Positions 37,575 to 45,871 of a stretch of 64,000 bases of DNA are shown one piece after another. This DNA comes from Nostoc foliaceum FACHB-393 (GTDB lineage Bacteria > Cyanobacteriota > Cyanobacteriia > Cyanobacteriales > Nostocaceae), in contig NZ_JACJTD010000022.1 in the NCBI RefSeq assembly GCF_014698505.1, positions 62,001 to 126,000 of the forward strand, in the 5' to 3' direction. Below the pieces are notes generated by a model, which searched no databases, had not been told where the DNA came from, and saw only the letters and a program-made list of their open reading frames with translations. The position numbers were made by a program, and so were the translations under genes. The stretch's first letter is position 1, and each line of letters starts with the position of its first letter.

Positions 37575-37619
37575 ATGTCTAATAGAGTCATTTATTCAAG
37601 CCTATTACAAAAAATATAA
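37575..37619 (+). CDS. Possible 14-residue leader or truncated gene start
   Basis: AGGGAGG lies 5 bp before an ATG encoding MSNRVIYSSLLQKI and TAA. An inverted repeat (37615-37648) begins at the stop. The strong ribosome site suggests either a leader peptide or the surviving start of a lost gene. The remaining 37325-38006 stretch holds this, the hairpin, one imperfect box and no other gene I can support. Confidence 0.25.
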   Translation: MSNRVIYSSLLQKI

Positions 37620-37648
37620 GTTCTATTCATAGTTGAGTAGAACTTATA
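37615..37648. terminator. 11-bp inverted repeat, terminator-like
   Basis: Arms TATAAGTTCTA (37615-37625) and TAGAACTTATA (37638-37648) are perfect, with a 12-base loop. AT-rich flanks on both sides allow it to act as a bidirectional terminator. Confidence 0.4.
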
Positions 37649-37669
37649 TTTCTATGTTGAATGCTGACT

Positions 37670-37687
37670 ATGAAAACAAGATGAAAT
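37670..37687 (-). promoter_or_regulatory. Imperfect ATGAAAT box, upstream of the SbnA-like gene
   Basis: ATGAAAA-CAAG-ATGAAAT has one mismatch to the repeat, the same 11-bp period and the same orientation toward the leftward gene. It lies about 345 bp from the start, with TAGAAA 15 bp after it. It is weaker evidence than the ten perfect boxes. Confidence 0.4.
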
Positions 37688-38006
37688 TTAAAATAAAATC
37701 TTAAATATTTTTTCAAATAGCAGTAGTTATGATATGGTTTATACCCCGAAAAAACTGTTTAGTACCACTGCCACTTTCGATGTACAAAATTGTGAGTTGC
37801 AGACAGTCCATAGTCTAAACCCTATTTGGTGCAGTGATTTGATACAACACAGCAAGGGTCTGAGACTCCTAAATTTCAGACGATTCAATTAGGGTGATCA
37901 AAATATTAAACCTGGGTCATTAAGTTCTTAATGTAACTTTCTACTCTACTTCTCATTTCACTCTTTTTGCAACTAACAATGATAAGGTTAGTGCCAGCAT
38001 CCCCAG

Positions 38007-38366
38007 CTATGCAATTCCGAGATGAACCAAATGGTAAAAATGCCACTGATAACGAAGTTCAGCCCAGTTACTTGGAGCATTAACTGGAATCCAAGTATCA
38101 ATTTGCTGATTAATCGGTTGAATAAATAATGCCCAGATAAGCCACATCAGAATCATGCAAACTAATCCAACTAAGGTGAGCCAGAAAGACTTTCGCTGAG
38201 GGCGAATCAAAAGAGTTGCCAGCATAGCAAAGACAACAGAGGGAATCTCAATGAAAGCTAATTTGATTTTGTAGCTAATTACTTGATTTTGTACCAAGAT
38301 GTGGCAATCAAGAGGTAATGACAATTTCCCTGGCATCTGCATAAAGTGTGCGTATAAAAGGCCCAA
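38007..38366 (-). pseudogene. 5'-truncated small membrane protein (DUF1772-like)
   Basis: The frame keeps reading upstream into unrelated sequence and has only a TTG near GLLYAHFMQMPGKL, a phrase that resembles the TM1 region of DUF1772/anthrone-oxygenase-like proteins. Three further hydrophobic stretches and a C-terminal WHFYHLVH follow. The beginning seems lost at the junction with the MFS fragment near 38365. The family call is tentative. Confidence 0.4.
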
Positions 38367-38725
38367 CTGTACGCGCTTACTTGGGTAGGTTTGGCTCTGT
38401 TTGCTTTCGAGTTAGCTGGAGATAATAGCGCGGTTGTACTTGCCTTTGTGTTGACGTTGCGGATTACTGCGTTTGTCTTGCTGTCTCGCTTGGCAGGAGT
38501 TTTAGCTGACCGTGTTGACCGCAGATACTGGTGGTAACGCATTGTGTACGGATGGCTCTTGTCAGTCTGTTACCTTTTGTGACGCAGGTTTGGCAAGTGT
38601 ATATTCTAATATTTGCTCTTAACGTCTTCAATGCCTTCTTCACGCCGACTTACCAAGCTACAATTCCTCTAGTGATTGGTGAAAATGATTATGCAGGTGC
38701 GATATACTTATCCTCATCAACACAA
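38365..38725 (+). pseudogene. Decayed MFS transporter fragment
   Basis: Two frames together encode an MFS N-half: ALTWVGLALFAFELAG and SRLAGVLADRVDRR (the TM2-3 loop signature), then after a frameshift near 38528 VVTHCVRMALVSLLPF and NVFNAFFTPTYQATIPLVIG, ending near AGAIYLSS. The 5' end, the frame and the whole C-terminal half are missing. The original substrate is unknown. This is a clear sign of gene decay between the exporter pair and cbtB. Confidence 0.75.
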
Positions 38726-38880
38726 ATTGATACCCCACTCTCACCTTTACTCTGTTGATATTCACCATCCTAGAAGATAGTGTATAAACTGATGATGAAA
38801 ATAGTTAAAAAAACAAGTGGCTAATCTGGGATAAAACACATTTTATACACACTTGTCAAATACAAAGTTTATGGTATATC

Positions 38881-38949
38881 TTTTTGCAATCAAGTGGCAA
38901 AATCTCCTTTGATTGATAAATTATCCCAATTATTCATAGCAGGTTCAAA
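38881..38949 (+). promoter_or_regulatory. cbtB 5' leader element (copy B)
   Basis: Aligns with 22051-22120 over its whole length up to the ATG. The stem CAATCAA / TTGATTG is conserved in both, while its 15-base loop has diverged. This suggests an RNA element or operator controlling metal-transport genes. No known riboswitch consensus, including the B12 box, is recognisable. Confidence 0.5.
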
Positions 38950-39141
38950 ATGACTGTTTTTTCTTCTACTTCAGTGTTACAAAAGACCGCAGGTGTTACC
39001 CTATCCAAGCCTGTGCAGGTAACGCTTTATATGCTGTTATCTTCTTTGATTATCTGGACTGTGTTGTTCTCTACTTATCCGGCGGCTCATAACACAGCAC
39101 ACTCAGCGCGTCACCACACTTTAGGTGTTGCGTGTCACTAA
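38950..39141 (+). CDS. cbtB: CbtB-family small membrane protein
   Basis: 63 residues with one membrane helix (about 25-43) and a C-terminal His-rich tail, AHNTAHSARHHTLGVACH. This is the CbtB hallmark: a short helix followed by HxxxHxxRHxxGxxCH. CbtB is predicted to work with CbtA in cobalt uptake. No CbtA gene follows, so it is an orphan here. It has the conserved leader at 38881-38949 and a strong terminator downstream. The tail could bind Co2+ or Ni2+ at the periplasmic face. Confidence 0.8.
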   Translation: MTVFSSTSVLQKTAGVTLSKPVQVTLYMLLSSLIIWTVLFSTYPAAHNTAHSARHHTLGVACH

Positions 39142-39249
39142 AATTGTCAGAATTCCCAGATGTTTTAGGTGAATTCGGTAATGCTTTGACACTTGAGAAA
39201 GTAATGCCGCTCTTTTCGCACTAATGCCTTTGCTGGAAAAGAATTTTAG

Positions 39250-39287
39250 GCGATGTAGAGATATTTTCTTTTCAATCTCTACATCGC
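39250..39287 (+). terminator. Terminator hairpin after cbtB
   Basis: Perfect 13-base arms (GCGATGTAGAGAT and its inverse) with a 12-base loop, followed by CTTAACTTTAATTT. It lies 108 bp after the cbtB stop and likely ends that transcript. The rest of 39142-39450 holds nothing recognisable. Confidence 0.65.
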
Positions 39288-39450
39288 TTAACTTTAATTT
39301 CATCTCATGTCTAATTAATTACTAAATTTTTGACTGGAATTCCTCCACTGCTGATAAATAGACGCTGAATCAAGTAAGGTAAGTTTCACCTACCGCTATC
39401 AAAGTACCAGTCACCAAAGATACAGGTTTCTACACTTAGAGTTGAGTTTT

Positions 39451-40617
39451 ATGAAAAAATATCGACTGTTTGGGATGATTGGCGCTGTTTGCATCGCGTT
39501 GTCAATTCTTTACTCCTTTGTAGGATTTTCCCAAACTCCTCCACCCAGAGTGCTACTCTCCACCAATCCACCACTAGAACGTATTCATCCTTTTGAAGCA
39601 GGAACAGAAAAACCACAATCTCCCGTTACCCTGACACTACAAGCTGTTGATGCTGTGGGTAAACCGTTAGAAAATGCCAAAATTAGCTTACAAATTCTGA
39701 CACCGCCGCCAACTCCTTGGTTGGCAACAGATTTTCCCTTTATCGAGGGAACAAAATTGCTGGAAATGGATGCCGGCGCACCTGATGGAAAGCTAGAAAT
39801 TCAGCAGATATTACCCATCCGTGGCAATTACCAACTGCGCGTGAATGTCTCACCCTTAGTAGCAAATGCTTTCGCTCCTTATGAGCAAACCTTGAATCTG
39901 AATGTCCGGGAAAATCCAGTCAAATATAAATATACTGCTGTTATTGCAGCTATTTTACTGTCAGTAGGATTATTAGGCGGTTGGGTTATTGGCGGACAAG
40001 AACAACTGCGACAAGGAGAAATTGCGCCGCAGTCAGTCCGTCTATTGTTAAGTGCGTTGACAGTGGTAGCTATAGTCACCCTATTGTTTATTAACATTAG
40101 TGCAGAAGTCGCAGAGGCTCACGGCAGCAAACACAATAGCAGTACTGAAGCCATTGCACCATCAACGCAAAAATCGCAGGGGGTGGAAGTCCGCATTGAA
40201 GGCGATAAAAACGCGACTGTAGGAAAACTTGCGGATTTAGCGTTGCAGGTCAAGGATACTGCAACAGGACAGCCTCTGACGGATGTAGTTTTACAAGTGA
40301 AGGCGATCGCTCTTGAAGATAATTTAACAGTCTTTGCCTACAAAGGTATTCCCGACCAACAGGGCAAGTTAATATGGCAGGAGCAATTTTTTGATGGCTC
40401 ACCCCACAAAGTCGAGGTAGAAGCAACTCCCAAACCTGGATCTAACCGTCAATTTCCATCGGTGAAAGTGGCGCAGTCAGTTGAAGTTGAAGGAATCGCA
40501 CCACCGATTTATATCCGGTTCATTGGTTTATTCTACTTTACTGCTATTGTCGGCATTGGTATGGCAATTGGATTGCTAATACAGTCTTGGCGAAAACCAC
40601 TTTCAAGGACAAATTAG
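39451..40617 (+). CDS. Membrane protein with two periplasmic beta domains (FixH/YtkA-like)
   Basis: The ATG at 39451 is chosen over a TTG three codons earlier. A first helix or signal lies at about 6-24. A beta domain at about 30-150 contains LQAVDAVGKPLENAKISLQI, a YtkA/carboxypeptidase-regulatory-like pattern. Helices follow at about 160-178 and 200-218, then a second beta domain (about 240-355) with LALQVKDTATGQPLTDVVLQ, and a last helix at about 362-383. AHGSKHN starts the second domain and may bind metal. It lies downstream of cbtB and looks like a membrane-anchored metal-handling or chaperone protein. I cannot name a characterised homolog. Confidence 0.6.
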   Translation: MKKYRLFGMIGAVCIALSILYSFVGFSQTPPPRVLLSTNPPLERIHPFEAGTEKPQSPVTLTLQAVDAVGKPLENAKISLQILTPPPTPWLATDFPFIEGTKLLEMDAGAPDGKLEIQQILPIRGNYQLRVNVSPLVANAFAPYEQTLNLNVRENPVKYKYTAVIAAILLSVGLLGGWVIGGQEQLRQGEIAPQSVRLLLSALTVVAIVTLLFINISAEVAEAHGSKHNSSTEAIAPSTQKSQGVEVRIEGDKNATVGKLADLALQVKDTATGQPLTDVVLQVKAIALEDNLTVFAYKGIPDQQGKLIWQEQFFDGSPHKVEVEATPKPGSNRQFPSVKVAQSVEVEGIAPPIYIRFIGLFYFTAIVGIGMAIGLLIQSWRKPLSRTN

Positions 40618-40815
40618 TAGCATCAGTGCATGAGCGTGAGTCGTGCGCCCCTGTAAAGCCTCGCTAGCTCTACGCTCTCTAGACGTTATAAACATAAACA
40701 AACTCTGGTAAAATTCCCATTACTATTTTTATCTACTGAGATATCAACTATATTTATATAGAAATTACTCAGTAATAATTTAAAGGTGTGAGCAGTCACA
40801 AACTTTTTTGAATAA

Positions 40816-41262
40816 ATGAACAAATTTTTTCTCACTTTATTTTCTAGCCCTGCACTGTTTGCATCTGTGATCTCTATGGTCATGATGACTCAACCATCTC
40901 AAGCAAATCAGACAGTGGATGCAGCAGGCAACCGTCTTTCTTGTATACAATCCCCCCACTCAGCAACGAAGAAAATGGTCTGCATACGGGTTAGCAATAC
41001 TATTGCTTCTGCATCTACACCAGGGGTGAAACCAGCCCAAGGTCAACCAAATGAGGATAGAGTTATAGAGTTTACCGCTCCCGAAGCCCAACTAGAGCAG
41101 GGTAGGGCTGTAGAGTTAGCCTATGCCTCTATCCAAGAGCTTCCTGAGTTAGAATTCACTGATGAAGAGAGTGAAACTTCCATAGCTTTATTCGGCTGCG
41201 ATTGCCCACCCTGCTTAAATGCTCTACGTCAGATGCGGGGTTTGCCTGGTTTAGCAAGCTAG
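40816..41262 (+). CDS. Exported hypothetical protein with C-terminal CxCPPC
   Basis: 148 residues. A signal peptide ends near SQA (about residue 30). Cys pairs occur early (RLSCIQSP and MVCIRV), and the C-terminal GCDCPPCLNALRQMRG carries three closely spaced Cys, which could hold a metal or a disulfide. The middle is Glu-rich. I do not recognise the family. It stands alone after a 200-bp gap containing an AT-rich promoter region. The periplasmic location is well supported. Confidence 0.6.
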   Translation: MNKFFLTLFSSPALFASVISMVMMTQPSQANQTVDAAGNRLSCIQSPHSATKKMVCIRVSNTIASASTPGVKPAQGQPNEDRVIEFTAPEAQLEQGRAVELAYASIQELPELEFTDEESETSIALFGCDCPPCLNALRQMRGLPGLAS

Positions 41263-41385
41263 TACATTGAAAGGGACAGCATACTTAAATTTTAATTTTT
41301 TTGGCTTTGAGTTTAAGTTTTTGCACCATTAGCTGATTGAGTTGGAGCAGGCTGTTGAGTCAGTACAGTCCAAATAAAAAAAGTT

Positions 41386-41841
41386 TTATCCGATTAACTT
41401 ACGAATTTCATTTAATTTCTGCTCCAAGATTTCTTGTAAAGATTGAAGTTGTTCACGACTAGCATTAGCTAAAGTTATCTCAGATAATCCACTACTGATT
41501 TTTTGAATAATTACTTTTACTTCTTTCGATTCAGATTGTTCTGATGTTAAATACTTAGCTTTAATACCCTTAATTAAATCGCGTGTCTCAGGTATAGTTA
41601 AACTTTCTTAGAATAAGGGTTTACCCAAACTTTGAAAATATTGAACATTAGTTTTTATGAAGTTATTGAATTTATTAATAAATATGTAGCCATCCGTATT
41701 TAAAGCAAACTGTATGAAATTTATTACTAATTTATATATCAACGAATGTTCGTTAAATATTGAATTTTTGTTGATTTTCTTTTTGAGATATAGCTTATAT
41801 AATAGAACCAATCTATGTAAAACAGAGTAGTCAGATTTCAT
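41386..41841 (-). pseudogene. Hypothetical gene interrupted by an in-frame stop
   Basis: One reading frame runs from an ATG at 41841 through 77 codons to TAA (41608-41610). It then continues in the same frame for 73 more codons that look coding (TIPETRDLIKGIKAKYL and EILEQKLNEIRKLIG) to TAA at 41386-41388. The second part is helical and charged. A single base change restoring the stop codon would yield a protein of about 151 residues. Family unknown. A short Thr/Gln-rich open stretch (about 41306-41382, minus strand) may be the tail of another lost gene. Confidence 0.45.
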
Positions 41842-42152
41842 TGAATAATGAGTATTTATTTGCCTCCTTATATAGCTAATTATCAGGGCAAGTATATGAG
41901 CATTTTAGAATTGATACAGATATTAATTTTTTTGCATAAGTACATTTATGATTATTTATTCTGGAAGTATTCATAGAATGATGTAGCCATTTTATGTGGT
42001 TTGCAGATAACCTATATAACCAATTAGTTTCATCGTTAAAGCTTGCTTATACTAAACGTGTTTCAACTATTACAAATGATTTTTTATGAAAAATAAGGTT
42101 TAAAAATTTCGGTTTATATCAACAAAGTGTATTTGCTTTGTAGAGGATTTTT
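41842..42152. other. AT-rich gap upstream of the ParA-like genes
   Basis: No gene or clear repeat is seen. It probably holds the promoter of the partition-like operon and could include a centromere-like site, but no iterated motif is visible to support that. Confidence 0.3.
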
Positions 42153-43064
42153 ATGTCTCAAAATAGAACCAAGAAGGGTAAAAAAGTCATGTCGGATGAT
42201 CATACAACCAATAGTAATAATAGTAAACCTCAAAAGCGGCTAATAATTGTCACAGGTGATAAAGGTGGTGTGGGAAAAAGCACCTTTGCACGAGCGCTAT
42301 TTCAACTGTACATTAATAAAAACTTACCTTGTGTTACTTATGAAGCTGACTTAAGAAATCCTCAGTTAGAAAGATATTTCAAAAAAGACTACCGACCGAT
42401 AATACGTTACATTGATATTTTCCATAGAGGTGGTGCTGACGACTTATTAATTAATTTAGATGAGAGTGATTGTCCTATTACCCTATTAGACTTACCAGCA
42501 CAATCTGGAGGTTTCTTTGAGAGTTATGTCAAAGAGCTTTCATTTTTTGAAGTGCTTAAAACCGATATTAATTGTCAAGTTACGATGGTTTCAGTGATTA
42601 GTAGGGTTCTTGATTCCATAAATGTTCTAGAAAAACTGCGTGAACTTTGTAAAAATCAAGTAGATTATGTTGTTGTCAAGAACTTATTTCATGGTGAAGA
42701 AGAAAAATTTGAGCGATATAATGACGCTTTTCTGCGTCAAAATATGCTTGCAGAAGGTTTGGTAGAACTTGTGATGCCAGATTTATTCTACAAATCCTAC
42801 GACTTTATTGACCGCCATGCTCTGACATTTAATGAAGGTCAGACTCATAAAGGAACAAATATTGTGATTAAATCGAGAATTAAATCTTGGCTTGCTGAGT
42901 TTGAAGCCCAAATTAAGCCAGCATTTAATTTATTTGGCTTTGATATACAACCAGATGATTGTTACTATCCCGCAGTTGTTGAAAAGTCTAAAGAGCTTAG
43001 AGAAAATGAAGAAAAAGCTAAAAATCAAGATTCAAATTTACAATCTGAAAATATAGCTGCTTAA
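42153..43064 (+). CDS. ParA/MinD-type ATPase (first of a tandem pair)
   Basis: 303 residues. The deviant Walker A is GDKGGVGKST, with signature Lys 37 and catalytic Lys 42, preceded by a basic N-terminus. Walker B-like is ITLLDLPAQSGG. GAGGA lies 5 bp upstream of the ATG. The fold matches ParA/CbiA-type P-loop ATPases, which act in plasmid partition or in conjugative machinery. No ParB-like gene is adjacent; the next gene is a diverged paralog. The pair plus the membrane protein downstream probably forms a unit of a plasmid backbone. Partition is the most likely role but is not proven. Confidence 0.75.
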   Translation: MSQNRTKKGKKVMSDDHTTNSNNSKPQKRLIIVTGDKGGVGKSTFARALFQLYINKNLPCVTYEADLRNPQLERYFKKDYRPIIRYIDIFHRGGADDLLINLDESDCPITLLDLPAQSGGFFESYVKELSFFEVLKTDINCQVTMVSVISRVLDSINVLEKLRELCKNQVDYVVVKNLFHGEEEKFERYNDAFLRQNMLAEGLVELVMPDLFYKSYDFIDRHALTFNEGQTHKGTNIVIKSRIKSWLAEFEAQIKPAFNLFGFDIQPDDCYYPAVVEKSKELRENEEKAKNQDSNLQSENIAA

Positions 43065-43087
43065 TTTAGTAGTTTGCTTAGTTTATT

Positions 43088-43894
43088 ATGTTTATAAAGC
43101 GTTTTGTGATTACATCGGGTGATGCTCGTGTAGGTAAGTCTACAGCTTCTAGGCTCTTGCTAGAGTTGTACTTGAAAAATAAACTCAATGTGCGTGTTTT
43201 CTACCACGGGCATCGCAATAAGCTATCGATGTATCAAACACAACGCTTTGAGATAAACCATTTGGGATTCTCTAGGGGTGATTCTGATAGGTTATTACTC
43301 GACTTAGAAATGTTTCCAAAAATTGAAGTTATTTTGACTGATATGCCAGGTCAAAACCTCCGAGAATTCAAGTTTTTTGAGAGGGATGTTTCACTGATAG
43401 AAAATCTTAATTGTCTGGGATATCGTGTTACTTTCTTGCACCCGATATCACACCGTAAAGACTGTGTTGAAGATTATCTTCAGGATTTATCTCAGCATTT
43501 TGGTAGCCAGGTTGATTATGTTGTTATCCAAAATCATTACTTTGGCAAGCAATTTAGACACTATGAGGGGAGTCAATTCCAGGCTGATATTAAAAAATTA
43601 AACGGCTTGGAACTAGTTTTAGGTGGATTGCATAATGACTTTTACCAGTTGCTTGAGGATGCTAGTTTACCTTATACTCAACTTATTGAAACTAACTCTC
43701 CTCTTAATACTATTCAGCGTTCGATAGTATTCAACTGGATGGAGAATTTTCATAAATCTATTGTTTCTAATGGAATAGCTTCTAATTATCTAGGGTTGAG
43801 TACGAACTGTGCAGAATTAGCTTCTGTAAGTGCAAATAAACAAAGTCCTTCCAATCTTGATGTAACTGAAGATGTTGAATCTGAGAAATGGTAA
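43088..43894 (+). CDS. ParA-like ATPase paralog lacking the signature lysine
   Basis: 268 residues and clearly related to the gene before it. The shared pattern is FVITSGDARVGKSTASRLL, then RLLLDLE, VILTDMPGQ and QVDYVVIQNHYFG (compare QVDYVVVKNLFHG). The P-loop keeps the catalytic Lys 17, but the segment is one residue shorter and the signature Lys is replaced (GDARVGKS). ATP-sandwich dimerisation as in MinD/ParA may thus differ. It begins 23 bp after the first gene. A regulatory or heterodimer partner is a plausible role. Confidence 0.65.
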   Translation: MFIKRFVITSGDARVGKSTASRLLLELYLKNKLNVRVFYHGHRNKLSMYQTQRFEINHLGFSRGDSDRLLLDLEMFPKIEVILTDMPGQNLREFKFFERDVSLIENLNCLGYRVTFLHPISHRKDCVEDYLQDLSQHFGSQVDYVVIQNHYFGKQFRHYEGSQFQADIKKLNGLELVLGGLHNDFYQLLEDASLPYTQLIETNSPLNTIQRSIVFNWMENFHKSIVSNGIASNYLGLSTNCAELASVSANKQSPSNLDVTEDVESEKW

Positions 43895-43949
43895 TTATTT
43901 GCTTTACCAAATTAACAGTGAGATTTCAAATTGACTATTTAAACAACCT

Positions 43950-44570
43950 ATGACCAATATTGCAAAAGTTGTTGAAAAAGTTGTTGCAGAATATTCTGAA
44001 GAAAAAAAAGCAGAGGTTACTGATTGGATACTTAAATTGGGTATTCGGCCTGATGACCCCTTGTTTAACCTATACGCCGAACTAGGTACAACTCAGTTTG
44101 CGTTGCAGCAACTACCAGGTAGGCTTGACTCCCTTGTGGTGGGTTGGACTGACATGGTAGACGATAAGCTTAATAGTGCTTCTAAAGTGGCAATACAGCA
44201 ACAAAAGAGTGCGATCGCAGAAGCGGCGAAGGATCTGGTTAAGATGACTAAGCAAGCTGGCGGGGCTTTGCCTCACTTGGATGTAAGTAATTGGCGATTG
44301 GCACAAGTGGCGGGGATATTGGGTTTTGTACTGGCCTTAGGGACTGCAATTGGTGTTTTTACATATAAGACCATTGCTGGAAGTGTAACTTTTCAGCAGG
44401 CGGCTTCTGGATCTGCCATCTTACAACCCGAAGATAAAAAGCTTCTGGATTGGGCTAAATCCAATGAAGGTAAGATAGCACGTAGTATTTATGTTAGAAA
44501 CGCCGCCATCATTAAAACTTGCCGCCAGCATAAAAAGTATTCAGGTGGCTGCATAATTGCAGTTGATTAA
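43950..44570 (+). CDS. Plasmid-type membrane protein (possibly DUF6753)
   Basis: 206 residues. The N-terminal region is helical with LKLGIRPDDPLFNLYAELGT, a phrase I associate with a family on cyanobacterial plasmids (perhaps DUF6753, not certain). A coiled-coil-like middle, one membrane helix (about 122-142) and a short C-terminal domain with two Cys follow. It is the third gene of the rightward unit after the two ParA-like ATPases. A membrane anchor or adaptor in that system is inferred. Confidence 0.6.
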   Translation: MTNIAKVVEKVVAEYSEEKKAEVTDWILKLGIRPDDPLFNLYAELGTTQFALQQLPGRLDSLVVGWTDMVDDKLNSASKVAIQQQKSAIAEAAKDLVKMTKQAGGALPHLDVSNWRLAQVAGILGFVLALGTAIGVFTYKTIAGSVTFQQAASGSAILQPEDKKLLDWAKSNEGKIARSIYVRNAAIIKTCRQHKKYSGGCIIAVD

Positions 44571-44574
44571 TTTT

Positions 44575-45363
44575 CTAGGCAACCCAGCTTTTGTATCCCT
44601 TATTACTCGTTTTAGCTGTATCTTTTTGACTTTTGTGGTTGGTTTTGACTCTTGTGCGGATTTCTTGAGTAACTTCTTCTTCAATTTTCATGTCTGTAAA
44701 GCTAAGGATTCCCAGACGGATTGCTTCGCGGATAGCGTTTAACCTATCTTTAACTCCTAGCTTGATAAATGAATTATGTAGATATGACCTTACTGTACCT
44801 TCTGAAACATACATTACATTGGCAATTTCATTATTTTTCATGCCTCCGGCAGCTAATTTAAGAACAGTGATTTCTTTAGTAGAGAAATCACTTAACAAAT
44901 CTAGTGTATTTCTATCGGGTATGTCATTTGACCTGAGACTATCAATCAGAATACGATTAATAGTTGGGTCAATCCATGATTCATTATTGTACGCAGCCAT
45001 TACTGCTTCAACGAATCTTTCTCCGACTTCTTCTCTAAGGCTATTTTTACAGTAGTAGCAGTCTGCGCCATTACTAATTGCTGCGTTAATGGTATCTCGG
45101 CTGCTATTTGCAGTCATAACCACAATTTTAATTGATGCGTGTTTGGATTTAATTGCACTTATTACATCAATGCCATCGATATCCGGTAAATCAATATTTA
45201 TAATTACGATATCTGGCTTTTCTTTGTCAACAATTTCTATTCCTTGTTTTCCGTATTTGGCAACGCCACAGACTTGGATTGCACCAGTTTCAGATAATAT
45301 TGTTGCCGCGCCAATCCTAGATATGTTCTCATTTTCAATGATGACAACATTAATAGGTTTCAT
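44575..45363 (-). CDS. NarL/FixJ-type response regulator with Asn at the phosphorylation site
   Basis: 262 residues. In the receiver-like domain (about 1-125), the phosphoacceptor place is Asn 56 (VIINIDLPDIDG, where the Pro lies four residues on), and the usual acidic pair is E10-N11-E12. Thr 83 and Lys 105 remain. The LuxR-type HTH at about 160-222 (TKEITVLKLAAGGMKNNEI) is normal. A basic 35-residue tail follows. It probably acts without phosphorylation. The gene faces the membrane-protein gene with a 4-bp gap. It may regulate the mobile-element genes. Confidence 0.82.
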   Translation of the reverse strand: MKPINVVIIENENISRIGAATILSETGAIQVCGVAKYGKQGIEIVDKEKPDIVIINIDLPDIDGIDVISAIKSKHASIKIVVMTANSSRDTINAAISNGADCYYCKNSLREEVGERFVEAVMAAYNNESWIDPTINRILIDSLRSNDIPDRNTLDLLSDFSTKEITVLKLAAGGMKNNEIANVMYVSEGTVRSYLHNSFIKLGVKDRLNAIREAIRLGILSFTDMKIEEEVTQEIRTRVKTNHKSQKDTAKTSNKGYKSWVA

Positions 45364-45625
45364 ATTATATGCTTTTTTGGTTTGGTATTTTCCCTGATAA
45401 TAATACTTATAGCACTTACCTTTTTTAGAATTTTTAATCTTTACAATTACTATAAAATAATTAGCTTATTTAAAATCTTTATTATTATTTGTAAAAACTT
45501 TACAAAGTAATGGGGTGGTTTGTGTAGTTTTCATTAAGCAATATATTGACTAGATGATTTTATTTATCAGTACTGGTTTTAATTAATAGTTATCAGCGAA
45601 TTGATGGAGGAATAGATAATTTTTT

Positions 45626-45871
45626 ATGAAAGGCGATAAAGTTTTAGGATGGATAGAAAATATTGTTGTTTGGTCTTTGATGGGGATGTTATGTTTAGTC
45701 GGGTTAGGCAGATTGCCTGTTAACCCGACGAGCTTTTTTGACTTTACTACGTCCTTTTACTATTTTGCTGTTGCAGTTGTTATTTGTCCTAAGACTCCCC
45801 TGAGTTTTAATAAAAAGCTAATTTTTGGGTTTATAGCTTTTATGTATGGTGTGTGGTTTGGGTTGATTTAA
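45626..45871 (+). CDS. Small two-helix membrane protein
   Basis: 81 residues with three hydrophobic segments (about 10-28, 38-54, 63-80) and few charges. I recognise no family. It overlaps the end of the leftward 256-residue gene by 4 bp, tail to tail. The 45364-45625 gap upstream is AT-rich and should contain its promoter and that of the NarL-type gene. Confidence 0.5.
   Translation: MKGDKVLGWIENIVVWSLMGMLCLVGLGRLPVNPTSFFDFTTSFYYFAVAVVICPKTPLSFNKKLIFGFIAFMYGVWFGLI

Noticed and set aside
38821..38949. Cobalamin riboswitch upstream of cbtB
   Set aside because: No B12-box or surrounding conserved stems could be recognised; the leader looks like a different element.
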